Shown: positions 1-11,400 of the stretch, piece after piece
Layout of the letters: each line of letters opens with the position of its first letter
Position numbering within the stretch: the first letter of the stretch is position 1
Source of the DNA: Peptidiphaga gingivicola
GTDB taxonomy: Bacteria; Actinomycetota; Actinomycetes; Actinomycetales; Actinomycetaceae
Reading direction: 5' to 3'
Length of the DNA stretch: 64,000 nt
NCBI RefSeq assembly: GCF_001652275.1
Contig: NZ_LVZK01000001.1
Location: 372,001 to 436,000 of the forward strand
The notes under the pieces: model-generated
Seen by the model: the letters and a program-made list of their open reading frames with translations, nothing else
The model's database searches: none
Told to the model about the DNA's origin: nothing
Made by a program: the position numbers and the translations under genes

Positions 1-670
1 CGGACTGCCCATACGCCGGCGACGGAGCCTGCCGCTGGTCGACGACCCTGGAGAAGCCGGGGCCGACCAACCCGGGCGCCTGCGCGTAGGGATCGGCCGA
101 CGGCTCGGCAGCCGACATTCCCGACGGAGCCCCCTGCAAAGGGGCGGCCATCGGCGATCCGGCCGACTGCGCCAGCTGGGCGCTTGCGGCGGAGGGGACG
201 TCGAACTCGTCGTCGTCCTCGATGGGGCGACGCGTGTCGACGTAGATGATGTCTCCGATCCTGTCGAACCACGTGCGCCCGAAGCGGTCGCTCGTGAAGT
301 GAAGGATGAACGGGAGGCCGACGACGAGGGTCGCCAAAGTCACGGCGGCCTCGACGGCATACTTCTGTATTGCGAACGCTCCGGCGTTGCCGCCGTCCCT
401 CATTCGGACGGCCACCACGCCAAGGGACGTCAGCCCTGGAAGAGTCCCTCTCTTGGCGACGTAGTAGCAGTTGCCCGCGATGAAAACGACGATCAGCCCC
501 ACGCACGCGACGTAGGGCATCGGCTTTTCGCCAGGCGGTGGGAAATCCGCGTCCACTATCGGTAGAGCCGAGGCTCCTAGCTCGGCCACAACGATGAGAA
601 GGCTGAGGATCCGCGACGTGGTGCGACGCCGCTTGCCCGCTGGCTGATAGAACACCCTCTCATTACTCAT
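1..670 (-). CDS. RDD family membrane protein (C-terminal part off the window)
   Basis: Reading frame on the minus strand starting ATG at 670 (MSNERVFYQP) and running off the left edge, so only about 223 residues are visible. The first part has two hydrophobic stretches (about residues 21-40 and 53-67) and a third near 107-125, followed by a hydrophilic Pro/Ala/Gln-rich tail with many Asp early on. The segment GLTSLGVVAVRMRDGGNAG and the later FGRTWFDRIGDIIYVDTR are typical of RDD-domain membrane proteins, although the first Arg-Asp-Asp is replaced by RMRDGG. It overlaps the 3' end of the upstream transglutaminase-like gene by 8 bp, implying translational coupling. Function in this cluster is unknown; RDD proteins are thought to be transport or envelope-stress membrane proteins. 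Confidence 0.75.
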   Translation of the reverse strand, partial: MSNERVFYQPAGKRRRTTSRILSLLIVVAELGASALPIVDADFPPPGEKPMPYVACVGLIVVFIAGNCYYVAKRGTLPGLTSLGVVAVRMRDGGNAGAFAIQKYAVEAAVTLATLVVGLPFILHFTSDRFGRTWFDRIGDIIYVDTRRPIEDDDEFDVPSAASAQLAQSAGSPMAAPLQGAPSGMSAAEPSADPYAQAPGLVGPGFSRVVDQRQAPSPAYGQS

Positions 671-3122
671 GAGTTCCCTCTTTTTCATTAGGTCTCTTGG
701 GAGGATATACCGACCCGGCGGATCCGCGCTCACCCTGTTCATGGGGACCGCTAGCCTTGAACGTCTTCGCCTGCTTCCAGCGACGGCCCCCGCCGGCCCG
801 CGGAGGCTTCGACTTGCGGCGCGCGCCAAAGGATTTCAAGGAAAAACGCGACCTTCTGGTCGAGGCTCGACGGATGACAGACTTCGCCTCCTCAGCGCTT
901 CGCCACGTCGCCGTCAAAGAAGTATCGCCAATATCACCGCTTCCGAAAACTGAGGCGTCGGCCCTGCGGGCCGTTTCTACGATGGGCGCCGAATCGACCT
1001 CCGCTTTCCCTGCGGGCGCCTTTTTCCCTGCGGCCCCCTTTTTCCCTGCGGCCCCCTTTTTCCCTGCGGGTGCCTTTTTCCCGGAAAGGGCCTTTGCGAC
1101 GGCGTCCGTCACGGCGGACGCCTGCTCGCTGCGGGTCATCCGGGCATCGACCGACACCCGCCCGTCGCGAGCGACGTCGAGCACGTCCTCCCACGCTCCG
1201 GCGGCCCTCTCGTCGGGACGGCCTTTCGTCCGCCGCCTGCGAGTCCGCAGCGCCTTCGCGGCGAGGACTGCGACGAAGGGGCCGACGATGAGCAGCGTGA
1301 TTCCCAGCCCCGTCGCGATGTAGAAGAGCCAGCGGGAGACCCCTGCATCCTCGTCTTTCTTGCGGTCGTCGTCGTTTTGGTTGGTGGGGGTCAGCTCGAC
1401 CGGCTGATCGAGAGGATCGGGCGGCTGGATCACGATGGGCCGGGGGTTCGGCTTCGGTTTGGGCTCTTGAGTCTGCAGCTTCTTGTCTCGAGGCGGAGTC
1501 GGGTCGAACATTACCCATCCGTATCCGTCGAAGTTGATCTCGACCCACACGTGGGCGTCGCGGCCCTTGATGTTGATCGTTCCGTCCTTGTGAGAGTCGG
1601 GATAGAAGCCCATGACGACGCGGGCGGGCATTCCCGCCGACCTCGCCATGAGAGCCATGGCGACGGCGTACTGTTCGTCGTCGCCCTGCATGTACTCGGC
1701 CTCCAGAAAGGCCTGGATCCTCTGATTCCTGTGCCCCGGGCGCGAGGGAGACTGCTCGCCGCCCGCGTAGAACCCGTTGTTCTTCAGGTGCTGCTCGATT
1801 GCGCGGGCCTGCTGAATCGGGCTCATCGTCCCCTTGAGGATCTTCTGGGTCTTCGCGGCGACGGCGTTGGGCACGTTCGTATTCTCCTCCATCGGCACCG
1901 CCCCGAAGGCGTGGCCTTCGAGCTGCCTGTCCGACGGGGCGGGCCGGACGAGGTCGACGATCCGGTACGAGTCCCCGTCCCTCAGAGGAGTGACGGTCAA
2001 GGCCGTCTGCTCGGACGGCGAGTAGTAGAGGTCGTCTTGGAGCTTCTTAGCCCGATCGCCCGCGAATTTCAGGTGCGTGAGAAGGCCTCCTCCCGGAACC
2101 CATACGCCCGAGTATTTGCCCACCGAAATCGAAAGCTTGCTGGGACGGGACTTGGCGGGCGGGTTCTCCAGAGAGACGTCCGGACCGATGCGCCGGAAGC
2201 CCTTCTTCGGGTCCGTCGAGACGTTGTAGACGATCCCGTCGTAGACGTCGAGTGTGGCCAGGCGCACTCGCTCGTCCTTCTTCAGCCCGCTGACGGAGAA
2301 AAGGGTCTCGCTCGCATGCTGGTCGTTGTACGAGCGGAAATCAGACAGAGGCGACGGATACTCGCGCACGTTGAGCGGCGGGACGACGTGGTCGCGCACG
2401 GCGTACCGCGCCTGAGAGTCCGTGAGCGCGGGGGCGAACACGAGCGCCGCCACGGCGCCCGCCCCCGCGAGCGCAAAGGCCCCGTTCCGGCGACGTCGGC
2501 TCGCCTTCTCCCCCGCCTCCGCGGCGGAGACCGCCACAACTCTGCGCCTTTCGATGACGCGCGAACACCAGACGAGGCCGATCAGGCCTACGGTCACCCC
2601 AATCCACCGGGCCAGAGGCGCCTGCCTCGAGCCGAAGAGGATTCCCAGGATCACGACCAGCCCGACGGGAATGACGCCCCATTCGGGCCGCGAAGCGCGC
2701 AGCGCCAGCGAGCCGCATATGAGCGCCGCAACGAGGCACGCGAGGTAGGGCAGGACGGTCGGCCCCACGAAGGCCGCCGCGGGCGGAGTGAGCGTGAGGA
2801 GGTCCTTCCACCCCTTGATGGTCTGCACCATGAGCATCTGCAGGACCTCGGAATTCGGCAGCCAGCCCGCGGCGGCCACGGGCCGCAAAGCGATCGCCCC
2901 GCCGAACAGCAGGTAGCACGCGACGCCGAAAACGGCCGTGAGCCACGGCGTGAGCCGGGCCGCGTAGCCGGCCCAGGCGACGGCCACGCCCACGGCGATG
3001 CCGCCGACGGCGGCGACGTATCCGCTGAGGTCGCCGAAAACCGGCCCCCACGTCATGCTCGCGGCGACGAGCATGACGACGAGGACGCCGAGGTCCATGT
3101 AGCGCAGACGGTTTGCGGGCAT
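663..3122 (-). CDS. TgpA-type transglutaminase-like membrane protein (DUF3488-transglutaminase)
   Basis: 819 aa from the ATG at 3122 (MPANRLRYMDLG), which overlaps the stop of the DUF58 gene by one base (TGATG). The N-terminal half (to about residue 215) carries multiple membrane helices, then an extracytoplasmic region with the transglutaminase core: GDDEQYAVAMALMARSAG at 480-497, the His motif RDAHVWVE, and the Asp motif MFDPTPP, then another membrane helix and a basic Lys/Ala/Gly-rich tail (repeats of AAGKKG). The canonical nucleophile Cys of the G-x-C-x-[FY]-A motif is Asp482 here, so classical transglutaminase/protease chemistry is doubtful. The gene lies in the fn3-moxR-DUF58-tgm cluster, where it probably works with MoxR and DUF58 in envelope or surface-protein assembly (inference). 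Confidence 0.9.
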   Translation of the reverse strand: MPANRLRYMDLGVLVVMLVAASMTWGPVFGDLSGYVAAVGGIAVGVAVAWAGYAARLTPWLTAVFGVACYLLFGGAIALRPVAAAGWLPNSEVLQMLMVQTIKGWKDLLTLTPPAAAFVGPTVLPYLACLVAALICGSLALRASRPEWGVIPVGLVVILGILFGSRQAPLARWIGVTVGLIGLVWCSRVIERRRVVAVSAAEAGEKASRRRRNGAFALAGAGAVAALVFAPALTDSQARYAVRDHVVPPLNVREYPSPLSDFRSYNDQHASETLFSVSGLKKDERVRLATLDVYDGIVYNVSTDPKKGFRRIGPDVSLENPPAKSRPSKLSISVGKYSGVWVPGGGLLTHLKFAGDRAKKLQDDLYYSPSEQTALTVTPLRDGDSYRIVDLVRPAPSDRQLEGHAFGAVPMEENTNVPNAVAAKTQKILKGTMSPIQQARAIEQHLKNNGFYAGGEQSPSRPGHRNQRIQAFLEAEYMQGDDEQYAVAMALMARSAGMPARVVMGFYPDSHKDGTINIKGRDAHVWVEINFDGYGWVMFDPTPPRDKKLQTQEPKPKPNPRPIVIQPPDPLDQPVELTPTNQNDDDRKKDEDAGVSRWLFYIATGLGITLLIVGPFVAVLAAKALRTRRRRTKGRPDERAAGAWEDVLDVARDGRVSVDARMTRSEQASAVTDAVAKALSGKKAPAGKKGAAGKKGAAGKKAPAGKAEVDSAPIVETARRADASVFGSGDIGDTSLTATWRSAEEAKSVIRRASTRRSRFSLKSFGARRKSKPPRAGGGRRWKQAKTFKASGPHEQGERGSAGSVYPPKRPNEKEGTHE

Positions 3123-4423
3123 CAGGTCACCGCCTTGCGCAGCGCCAGGGGCAGATCGTCCAGCCGGGGGACGGTCACCAGCGGCAGGCCCGCGATGAGC
3201 GAGCGCGCCGTTTTGCCCAGCTCGTCTGCCCGCAGCGCGAATGTGCGGGCGTTGACGGGGAGGATCGCATAGCCGCTGTGGATTTCGGCGACGTCGACGA
3301 GGGAACCCGTGACCAATGCGATGACGCTGGCGTTGGGGGTCTTGTCCATTGCGACTCGGGCAAGGTCGCGCAGTCGGACGACGCCGGGGCGGGCGTCCAG
3401 AAGGGTCAGACCGTCGAGGAAGGGCCTGGGAGAACTGGTCGGAAGCGGGCCGAGCTGGCTGACGAAGCTCAGCTCCCTGCGCTCGCGCAGGACCGCCGCC
3501 CCGATCGAGGCGGCCACGCTGACGCCGAGTTCGTACTCGCTTTCCGAGGCCCAGGATCTGGCGTCGTCGTCGAAGACGATGAGCAGGTGGGCCCTCCGGG
3601 TCTCCTCGAATTGGCGGACCATGAGCTTGCCGATGCGCGCAGTCGTCTTCCAGTGGACGTTGCGCCGATCGTCGCCCGGAATGTAGTCGCGCAGGGCGTG
3701 GAAGGCGACGTCGTTGGAGGAAAGGTCGTGGGTCGCGGCGCCCTCGATGTCGCGGATGAACCCTATGGAAGACGAGCCCACGTTGACGGTTTTGGGGTGG
3801 ACGTAGAGGTCTTGGCGTTCCACCCACACCTGTTCGCGGCGCAGCAGGCCGAGCCCGTCGCCGCGCACGGATCTGACCGGCCCGACCGGGATCACCCCCC
3901 GCCGATGCGTCGGAATCGTGAAGATCTCGTTGAACGCGCGGTCTCCCGAGAGGATCGGGACCCCGAATTGCGCGACAGTGGCGCCCACGGGCACCTCGAC
4001 GACCGACGACGGACAGGGCCTGGCCGCCGTGTTGGCGACCGTCAGCTCTCCGACGGCGGTTTCACCCGAGACGACGCGGCTGGAGGCGAGCGTCAGATCG
4101 ACCTTGTAGGAGACCTTTCCTATCGTCCACGCCACGGCGACTATCCACGCGACGCCCAAGAGCACGGCCAGGCAGACGAGCTCCATCCAGTGGCGCTGGC
4201 GGCCGTAGTGCCAGGCGAGAATCGCCAAGACGAGCACGGCCCAGCCGAAACCGGTGACGACCCTGAGCACGGGGATCGCGCGGCGGACTCCGGGCAGCCC
4301 GGATGCCCGCTCGCCCAGCCGGCGCAGCGCGTCCGCGGCGGACGCGGCGGCGCGCCGCAGGCGGGAAGCTCCCGCTCGGAGGGGACGGCGAGCCCCCGAT
4401 TCCTTCACATGCAGAAAGGCCAT
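3122..4423 (-). CDS. DUF58 domain-containing protein
   Basis: 433 aa from ATG 4423 (MAFLHVKESG), one base after the MoxR stop. Two adjacent membrane helices lie at about residues 50-90 (RVVTGFGWAVLVLAILAWHY and a following stretch). The DUF58 signature is clear in the second half: RDYIPGDDRRNVHWKTTAR followed by GKLMVRQFEE and a vWA-like segment with LLIVFDDDARSW. DUF58 proteins are almost always encoded directly after a MoxR-type AAA ATPase, as here, and are thought to be substrates or partners of its chaperone-like activity. The sequence upstream in the same frame belongs to the antisense-shifted MoxR gene, so longer starts are not credible. Confidence 0.92.
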   Translation of the reverse strand: MAFLHVKESGARRPLRAGASRLRRAAASAADALRRLGERASGLPGVRRAIPVLRVVTGFGWAVLVLAILAWHYGRQRHWMELVCLAVLLGVAWIVAVAWTIGKVSYKVDLTLASSRVVSGETAVGELTVANTAARPCPSSVVEVPVGATVAQFGVPILSGDRAFNEIFTIPTHRRGVIPVGPVRSVRGDGLGLLRREQVWVERQDLYVHPKTVNVGSSSIGFIRDIEGAATHDLSSNDVAFHALRDYIPGDDRRNVHWKTTARIGKLMVRQFEETRRAHLLIVFDDDARSWASESEYELGVSVAASIGAAVLRERRELSFVSQLGPLPTSSPRPFLDGLTLLDARPGVVRLRDLARVAMDKTPNASVIALVTGSLVDVAEIHSGYAILPVNARTFALRADELGKTARSLIAGLPLVTVPRLDDLPLALRKAVT

Positions 4424-4424
4424 T

Positions 4425-5405
4425 CTATTTGCGCAACGTCGGCGCGGGCACCTCTTCCAGGGCGCGCTCGACGACCGCCTCTCTGGTCGCTCCCGCGAAC
4501 TCGGCGTCGGGATCGAGGACGAGCCTGTGATCCCACACGACGTGTGCGAGGGCCTTGACGTCGTCGGGAAGAACGTAGTTCCGGCCCTGCGAGAGGGCCC
4601 ACACGCGGGCGGCGCGAACCATCGAGATCGCGCCGCGCGTGGAGACTCCGACCCGCACGTCCTTCGACGCGCGGGTGGCCTCGACGAGATTCTGGACGTA
4701 ACCGAGCACCGCTTCGCTGGCGAAGTTGTTCGCAGCCCTGCGGGACATCTCATCGACCGCGCTGGTCGAAATCACCGGAGGGAGGTCCTTCGAACGGTCC
4801 GGCGAGGCCGCGCCCTTGAGGATCTCCACTCCCGCCGCGCTCTGGGGGTATCCGACGGAGGTCTTGACGAGGAAGCGATCGAGCTGCGCCTCGGGCAGCG
4901 GGTAGGTTCCGGCCTGCTCCACGGGATTCTGCGTGGCGATAACCATGAAGGGGCGGCCGGTCTCGTGGGCCACGCCGTCGACCGTCACGCGGGACTCTTC
5001 CATGACCTCCAAGAGGGCGGACTGGGTTTTGGGCGAGGCGCGGTTGATCTCGTCGGCGAGCACGATCGAGGCGAAGATCGGCCCCTTGTGGAAGTTCCAT
5101 TCGCCGGTTTTCTGGTCGTAGATCGTCACGCCCGTGATGTCGGACGGAAGAAGGTCCGGGGTGAATTGGATGCGCGAGTGCGTGCCTTGCACAGTGGCCG
5201 CGATCGACCTGGCGAGAGCCGTTTTACCGGTCCCCGGAGCGTCTTCGAGAAGCAGGTGGCCCCCCGCGAACATCGTTGTGAGGGCGAGGCGAATGACGTC
5301 GTCCTTGCCCAGAAGCGCGCGGCCGACGTTGCTGACGATCCTCCCGAACGTCTCCGCGAACCACGCGGCGTTCTGCTCGGTCACCTGTTCTTGTTGTTGA
5401 GTCAT
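4425..5405 (-). CDS. MoxR family AAA+ ATPase
   Basis: 326 aa, full length for the family. Visible motifs are Walker A APGTGKTALARS, Walker B with VLADEINRASPKTQSALLEV, the long ATQNPVEQAGTYPLPEAQLDRF sensor segment and the arginine-rich AAA lid region near the C terminus (STRGAISMVRAARVWAL). A good ribosome-binding site (AGGAAG) precedes ATG 5405. MoxR ATPases act as chaperone-like factors in assembly of membrane or secreted complexes. The gene sits between the giant fn3 gene (30-bp gap) and DUF58 (1-bp gap), so the four genes are surely co-transcribed. Confidence 0.96.
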   Translation of the reverse strand: MTQQQEQVTEQNAAWFAETFGRIVSNVGRALLGKDDVIRLALTTMFAGGHLLLEDAPGTGKTALARSIAATVQGTHSRIQFTPDLLPSDITGVTIYDQKTGEWNFHKGPIFASIVLADEINRASPKTQSALLEVMEESRVTVDGVAHETGRPFMVIATQNPVEQAGTYPLPEAQLDRFLVKTSVGYPQSAAGVEILKGAASPDRSKDLPPVISTSAVDEMSRRAANNFASEAVLGYVQNLVEATRASKDVRVGVSTRGAISMVRAARVWALSQGRNYVLPDDVKALAHVVWDHRLVLDPDAEFAGATREAVVERALEEVPAPTLRK

Positions 5406-5435
5406 GTTCTTCCTGTCGATCTTTCTCGCGCTTTC

Positions 5436-8400
5436 TCACGCCCGCGGCGTTCGGAACGCGACGGCCTCGGGCGGCAGAGCGAGGGCCTCCCGGGGGAGGC
5501 GCCCGCCCAGCGCGCCTCCCGGATCGGAGCGCCAGGCGACGGAGTACATGCCCACGCGCTCGCCCGGCATGAGGTCGTTGCAGCGCTCGTCGCTGTCGAT
5601 CTCCTGCGGGGAGGACTGGCTGACCCTGATGCAGTACCTGACCGGCCTCATCCCGACGTCGTCGATCTTCACCGAGTTCTTCGAGAAATCGACGGACTTC
5701 GACTTCTTGATGCCGCTTCCCGTTATGGTGTATTCGCCGGAGGACCCGTTGTGCGAGCCTCCGCTCCACGTGCAGACGACGTCGTCGTCGCCGGGCTCCT
5801 CCCAACCGCAGGAGAACGCGTCCGGCGGCGTCGGCCTGCCGTAGGGCACGACGGCGTTGGACGAGGAGACGAGGCTCGTGCGGTTCTCCGAGACGGTGCG
5901 GGCACGGAACTGAAGCTTGACGCTTTGTCCGTTGGGCAGCCCGCGAACGATCTGGCCCCCGCCGTTGATCCGGTTCCAGGAGCCTCCGCCGTTGGTCGAA
6001 TACTCGTAGACGAGCTCGGATTCGCGCCAGCCGTTGGTCGCCGATCCGCGGGGCGCATTCGTGATGCTCACCTCGCCCGAGGTTCCCGTCGCCTCGATGC
6101 GGCCTCCCGCAGGGGCGCTGAGCGACCCCAGGATCCGAACGGACCCGGCGCTTGCCGCCGTGGACGAGTTCGGGTTCTTGCTGTTGTAGGCCGTGACGGT
6201 GAAGCTCACGGGCTGGCTCGAGTAGCCGATGTCCATGACCACGGAATTCTTGTTGCCCGCGACTGTCACGCTCTCGCCCGTGCTGGCCTGCACGGTGTAG
6301 GACTCGATCGGCCTGCCGTTGCTCGGCGCGCTCGTCCAGCGAACGGTCGCCTGGCCCCTGCCGTCACTGCCTGACTTGTTGACCGACGTGTTCTCGACGC
6401 TCGCCGAGAAGGCGCCTGGGCGGCCGAAGGGCGTGACGGGCGCCGAGGGCGCGGACGGCTCGGATTGCCCCTGCCTGTTCGTCGCCACAAGGGTCGCTTG
6501 AACCGACGTCCCGTTGGGGACGCGGACGGTCGCCGACGTCGCGCCCGGAGCAAGCTGCACGGACTGCCCGGGGGCGACGTTGAGCGTGAGGGCCGTCACC
6601 GGGCTGCCGTCGGAAGACACGCGGTTCCACGAGAAAGTCACGCTGCCGTCGCCGGGAGTCGCCGTCAGGCCCGCCGGCCGGTTCGGCACGATGTCCATGA
6701 GCACGGGCGCAGACCGCGTAGGCGTCGAAGCGCCGACCGCGTTGTAGGCCGTGACCTCGAATACGTGGTCGATGCCGAGAGTCCGCCCGTCCAGCTGGCA
6801 TTGGGTGACCGCGCCGCAGTGCTTCTCATCGCCCTGCGTGACGTCGCGGACCACGACGTCGGTCACGGGCGAGCCGTTGAAGTCGATGACCTTCCACATG
6901 ACCGTCGCGGAGTTCTTGTTCGTCACACGTGCGCCGAGGATCTGCACCGGAGACGGCTTGCCCAAGACCGAGAGCTTGAACTGGCCGCGCACCGACCTTT
7001 CGGGCAGCCCCGTGGCGTCCATAAGCTGGTAGGAGACGTAGATCTCCCCCGTCACGTCGTGCGGAATCGACACGGAGACGACGGTTCCCGACGAGGAGGC
7101 CTTGACTCCCCCGACCTTGCTCGAAACCGTCGGTTGGCCGGCTATCGACAGGGGCTTGTCCGGGAAGGGGTTGACGGCGAACTTGGACACGTCGACCTTC
7201 GCCGTGGTCCCCGCCTTCACGGTCTCTTCGTAGGAGGCGACCTGGATGAGCGGTCTGTCCGTCTTGACGATCGTCACGGGAACCTGGCCCTTGACCGAAT
7301 TGTGCCCGTCGTCGATGGACACCTCCACGGCCCCGGCCGAGCCCGGCTGCGACTCGGCGTCGGCCTTGACCGAGAGCACGGACCCGGAGACCTTGGCGTC
7401 GATCCCCTTCGGAGCCTTGACCACCTTGTACGTGAAGTCCTTCGGATCGTCGCCTCGGTCCTGGTCGGTCGTCATCGCCGCCAGGTTCGCCGAAACGGGC
7501 TTCGTCGATCCGGCCTCCACCTGCACGGGCGTAGGCGTGAACTCCGGCGGACGGTTGCCGGACGGCTTGACCTCGACCGGAAGCTGCAGGGTCCTCACCA
7601 GGCCGCTGCCGTCGTTGCGGTCCTTTCCGTCCGTGACCTCGAGGGTGATCATCGTCGGGCCGGAGAAGTCCGACTGCGATGTGAAGGTGATCGTCCGCTC
7701 GTCCGTGTAGAGGGGGTCGCCGTTCCATCCGACCGAGGCGGCCACCTTGCTGGGGTCGGTCATGATGACGGACCTGCCCGAGCGCGTGAGGATGTAATCG
7801 TTGATTTTGATCTTCTTCGGCTTTCCGGCCTCGGCGACGATCGTCTTCGACGTGTCGACGACGGGCTCGGTCTGCCTGGCCGGGGGCACGCGCACGACGG
7901 CGGCCGATTCCATCCCCGTCGAATCCTTGACCTTGTAGAGGACGATCCGCGCCTTGTCGGAGGTCTTGATGGTCAGGGACTTGTCGGAATTGACGGTCAC
8001 GCCCTCGTCGTCGGATTCGACCTTCTCGTCGTAGACGTCGCCGTCGGGGTCGGTGTCGTTGGCGAGCACGTCGACCCTCACCTTGTCCTTGCCGAAGGCC
8101 TTGTCCCGACTCACCGAGTCATCGCGGGCGATGGGCGCCAGCGCGGGGGCGTCGGGCGAGACGTTGACCGTCAGCAGGCCCTCCGCGAATCCGCCCCTGC
8201 CGTCGGTTATCCGGTAGGAGACGGGATAGGAACCCGCCGTTTTGGGCGTTTTGACGATGACCTCGTTGCGGCGCTCGGAGACTTTGAGGCCCTTGGCCCT
8301 GCTCTTGGCCGAACCGGCCACGAGCTTCGGCGTGTCGCCGCTGTCGGGGTCCGAGTCGTTCTGCGTCACGGGCACCGACACCTTCGTCCCGGGCCGCACC

Positions 8401-11400
8401 CGAACCTGGTCGGCAACCGCGTTGGGCGGTTGGTTGGTCTTGGGCGCCGGAACCACGCCCACGCGCACCCTGGCCGTCGCCGTCTTGCCGTACGTGTCGC
8501 GCACGATGTACTGGAAGCTGTCGGTTCCGGGCTTGCCCGCCGTGTACTTCAGAGAGTCGCCGCCGACCTCCGCCAGGCCGAGCTTCGGCGATTCGCCCGG
8601 GCCGACCAGCTCGACCGAATCGCCCTCGGGGTCGATCCCGTCGAGCGGGACCGTTATGTTCAGCTTCTCGCCGACGACGGCGCGGGCCGTGATGTTCTTC
8701 GGTATGGGCGGGCTGTCCTTCTCGGCGTCGGCGGCCGTGACGGTGATGTTGACGGTGGCCGACTCCGTGTGGCCCAGAGAGTCTTGGACCGTGTACACGA
8801 CCTTCACCGAGCCGGGCTTCTTCCCCGCCCTGAAGCGAACGACGTTGTCGGAGAGGAAGACCTCCCCCTGATCCTTCTGGGCGTTCGACTGCAGGTTCGG
8901 CAGCACGGTCATCTTGAGGTTGCCGGGGGACCTGTCGTTCGCCAGCACGCGCACCGATCCGACGTCTCCGGCCCGGACGACGAGCTGGTCGTCGGCGAGC
9001 ACGGGCGGCGCCTGTGCGTCCGCGGCGGGCACGGGAATGACCTTGACCCGGCCGGTCGCCGTCTGGCTTCCGTTGGAGACGGTGTAGGTGAAGGTTTCGG
9101 GGGCGTCCAGCCCGGCCGGCGCGCTGACCCTCGCATGTTCGTGGTTGTACGGAGAGACGACGAGCTTGGACCCCGGCTCAGTCTGGACGGACTGGAGCGT
9201 GAGGACGCCGCCGCCGGGATCCGAGTCGTTGCTCAGCACGTCGACGAGGCTCTGGCCTCCGGCGGGCAGCATCGCAATGTCGTTCTCGGCGATCGGCGTC
9301 GAGTTGGCGTCGCGCTCGACAGCTTCGACGCGGATGATCCCCATCGACGACGTCGGCCCGTCAGAGACGAAGTACGTCTGGTAGTAGGTGCCCGGCTTGG
9401 ACGCGGAGACCGTCACGGTGCTCTGATCCGAGGAGGCCTTGGCGGTCAGGCCTTGGGGGCTCGGGCCGAGGCTCACGAGCTTGAGCGAGTCGCCGTTGGC
9501 GTCCGTGTCGTTGGCCAGCGGGTCCACCGTGGTCGATTCGCCGGCCACGACGCGCACGAGGTCGCCGTTGGCCCTGGGAGGCTGATTGACGCCGTCGGTC
9601 ACTTCGACGACGACGGAGCCGTTTGTGTCCGCCTGTCCGTCCGAGACGACGAGGTTGACGTTGCGCACGCCCGCGCCCTGGCCGAGGTCGGAGATGGAGA
9701 CGGAGCCGGTCTCCCGGAACGAGGCGTTCAGCCCTTTCGTTCCGGCGGCGCTCTTGAGGTAGATCTGGTCGCCGTCGGGATCGATCCAATCCCCGAGCAC
9801 CTGGAGGGTCGTCGTGCCGCCGGAGGAGAGCTTGGCGCTCGTATTGATCCTTTGCACGGGCGGGGCGTTCTGACTGAACGGGTGGACGGAGACGTTCACC
9901 GTCGCGGTCGCCTTGCCGCCGCGCCCGTCGTCGGCCTCGTACGTGAAGGACGTCGATCCGGTCGCCCCTTCGGGCACGTCGATCTGCAAAGCCTGCCCGT
10001 TGCGCCCCGGCCGGACCGTGCCGAAGGACGGCTGGCTGAGGGCTTTGACCGTCAGGATGTCCCCGTCCTCGTCGTTGTCGTTGAAGGTCACGGGCAGCGT
10101 CGTTGAGCGCCCGGGCCGCACGCCGAAGGAGTCGTTCTCCGCCTTCGGCGGGTGGTTCTCGTCCGTCCTGTTGGGGTCTTGCTGCTGGGTGTTGAGGTCG
10201 GAGCTGTCTTCCTTCTTGTCGTCGTCGACGTCTTCGCTTTGGTTGATATTGTTCCAGTCGTTGACCAGAACCATGTCTTTGTCGGGGAGCCACACGTTGC
10301 CGTTGGCCACGTCGTTGAGGACGATGATTTTCCTGTTTGTGCGGAAGCGCACGCTCTTGCTCGCCTCGAGTTTCTCGGCGGGGCGCGAGACGTCGTCGGC
10401 GTTGCCGTCGCAGTCTCGCACAAAACGGCCGGTGTTGGCCCACGCCGCGTAGGCGCACCCCTGGTGGAGCACCGGAGGGGCCGCGCTTCCCCGCGCGTTC
10501 GGGTTGTCCGGGTCGGCGGCCTTCTGCGTGACGGCGCCGTCGTCGAGGGAAACGCGATACAGCGACGTCGATGAGGCAACGAGCACGTCCGAGGAGTTCG
10601 GCCCGGGCTCTTGCAGGCGCAGACCGTTGCTGTCGCCGAGCGAGACGAGCTTGCCGTCGGGAAGCAGGAGCTTGCCCGAGTCGGGGTCGAGCACCACGGG
10701 CTTGTCCCCGACCGAGCTGATCTGAAGCCCCTTGACCGAGGCGAGCTCGTCCGGGAACTTGTGCTCGATCCGCGTGAAAGCCGAGCCCTCGGCCTGCATC
10801 GTGCGCAGAACCTTCTCCTTGGCCGAGACGACGTGGACGGACCCGTCCTTGCCTACGGCCATCGTTCCGTCCTCGACGCCTTCGGTCGTCGGCTCCGCGG
10901 CCTCGGGTGAGAAGCCGGGAAGCGACTTGAAGCCCGTCGTCCAGACCTTTCCGGCCTTGGAGTCGATGAGCCCGATCGTGCCGCCGCCCAGCCCGACGCC
11001 GTCGACCGTTCCGAGTTGCTGCTCTGTGCCGATGAGGGACTTGGCCGGATCGACCGCCGCAAGCGTCCCGGCTTCCATGTTGCGATAGAGAACCGTGTCC
11101 TCTTCTTGGAGCACGTCGAATTTGTCGGTTTTCGTCCTGTCGGAGGCGTCGATCGATTGTGAGGGGTAATTCACATGGCCTAGCGTGCGTGAGCTCTGGT
11201 TCGTGACCCACACGCCGCCGTCGTTCAAGGAGAGCTCGGCTCTGTCGATGCCCTGGGACGCGGCGATGGCCGCTCCGTAGGCGAGAAGGATTGCAGCAGT
11301 CGCCCCGGTTGAGACCAGACGCTGGGTACGTTTCGAAAGCCCGCGACGGCGGGGCCTCGGGGCATCGCGTGTCAGATCGCGCGTCAGGTCGCGTGAACGC

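Noticed and set aside
6465-10106. Very long plus-strand open frame (over 1200 codons) antisense to the fn3 gene
   Set aside because: Composition (Arg/His/Val/Gly/Asp-rich, no domains) is that of a GC-skew shadow; the minus-strand gene has full domain structure and ribosome-binding site.
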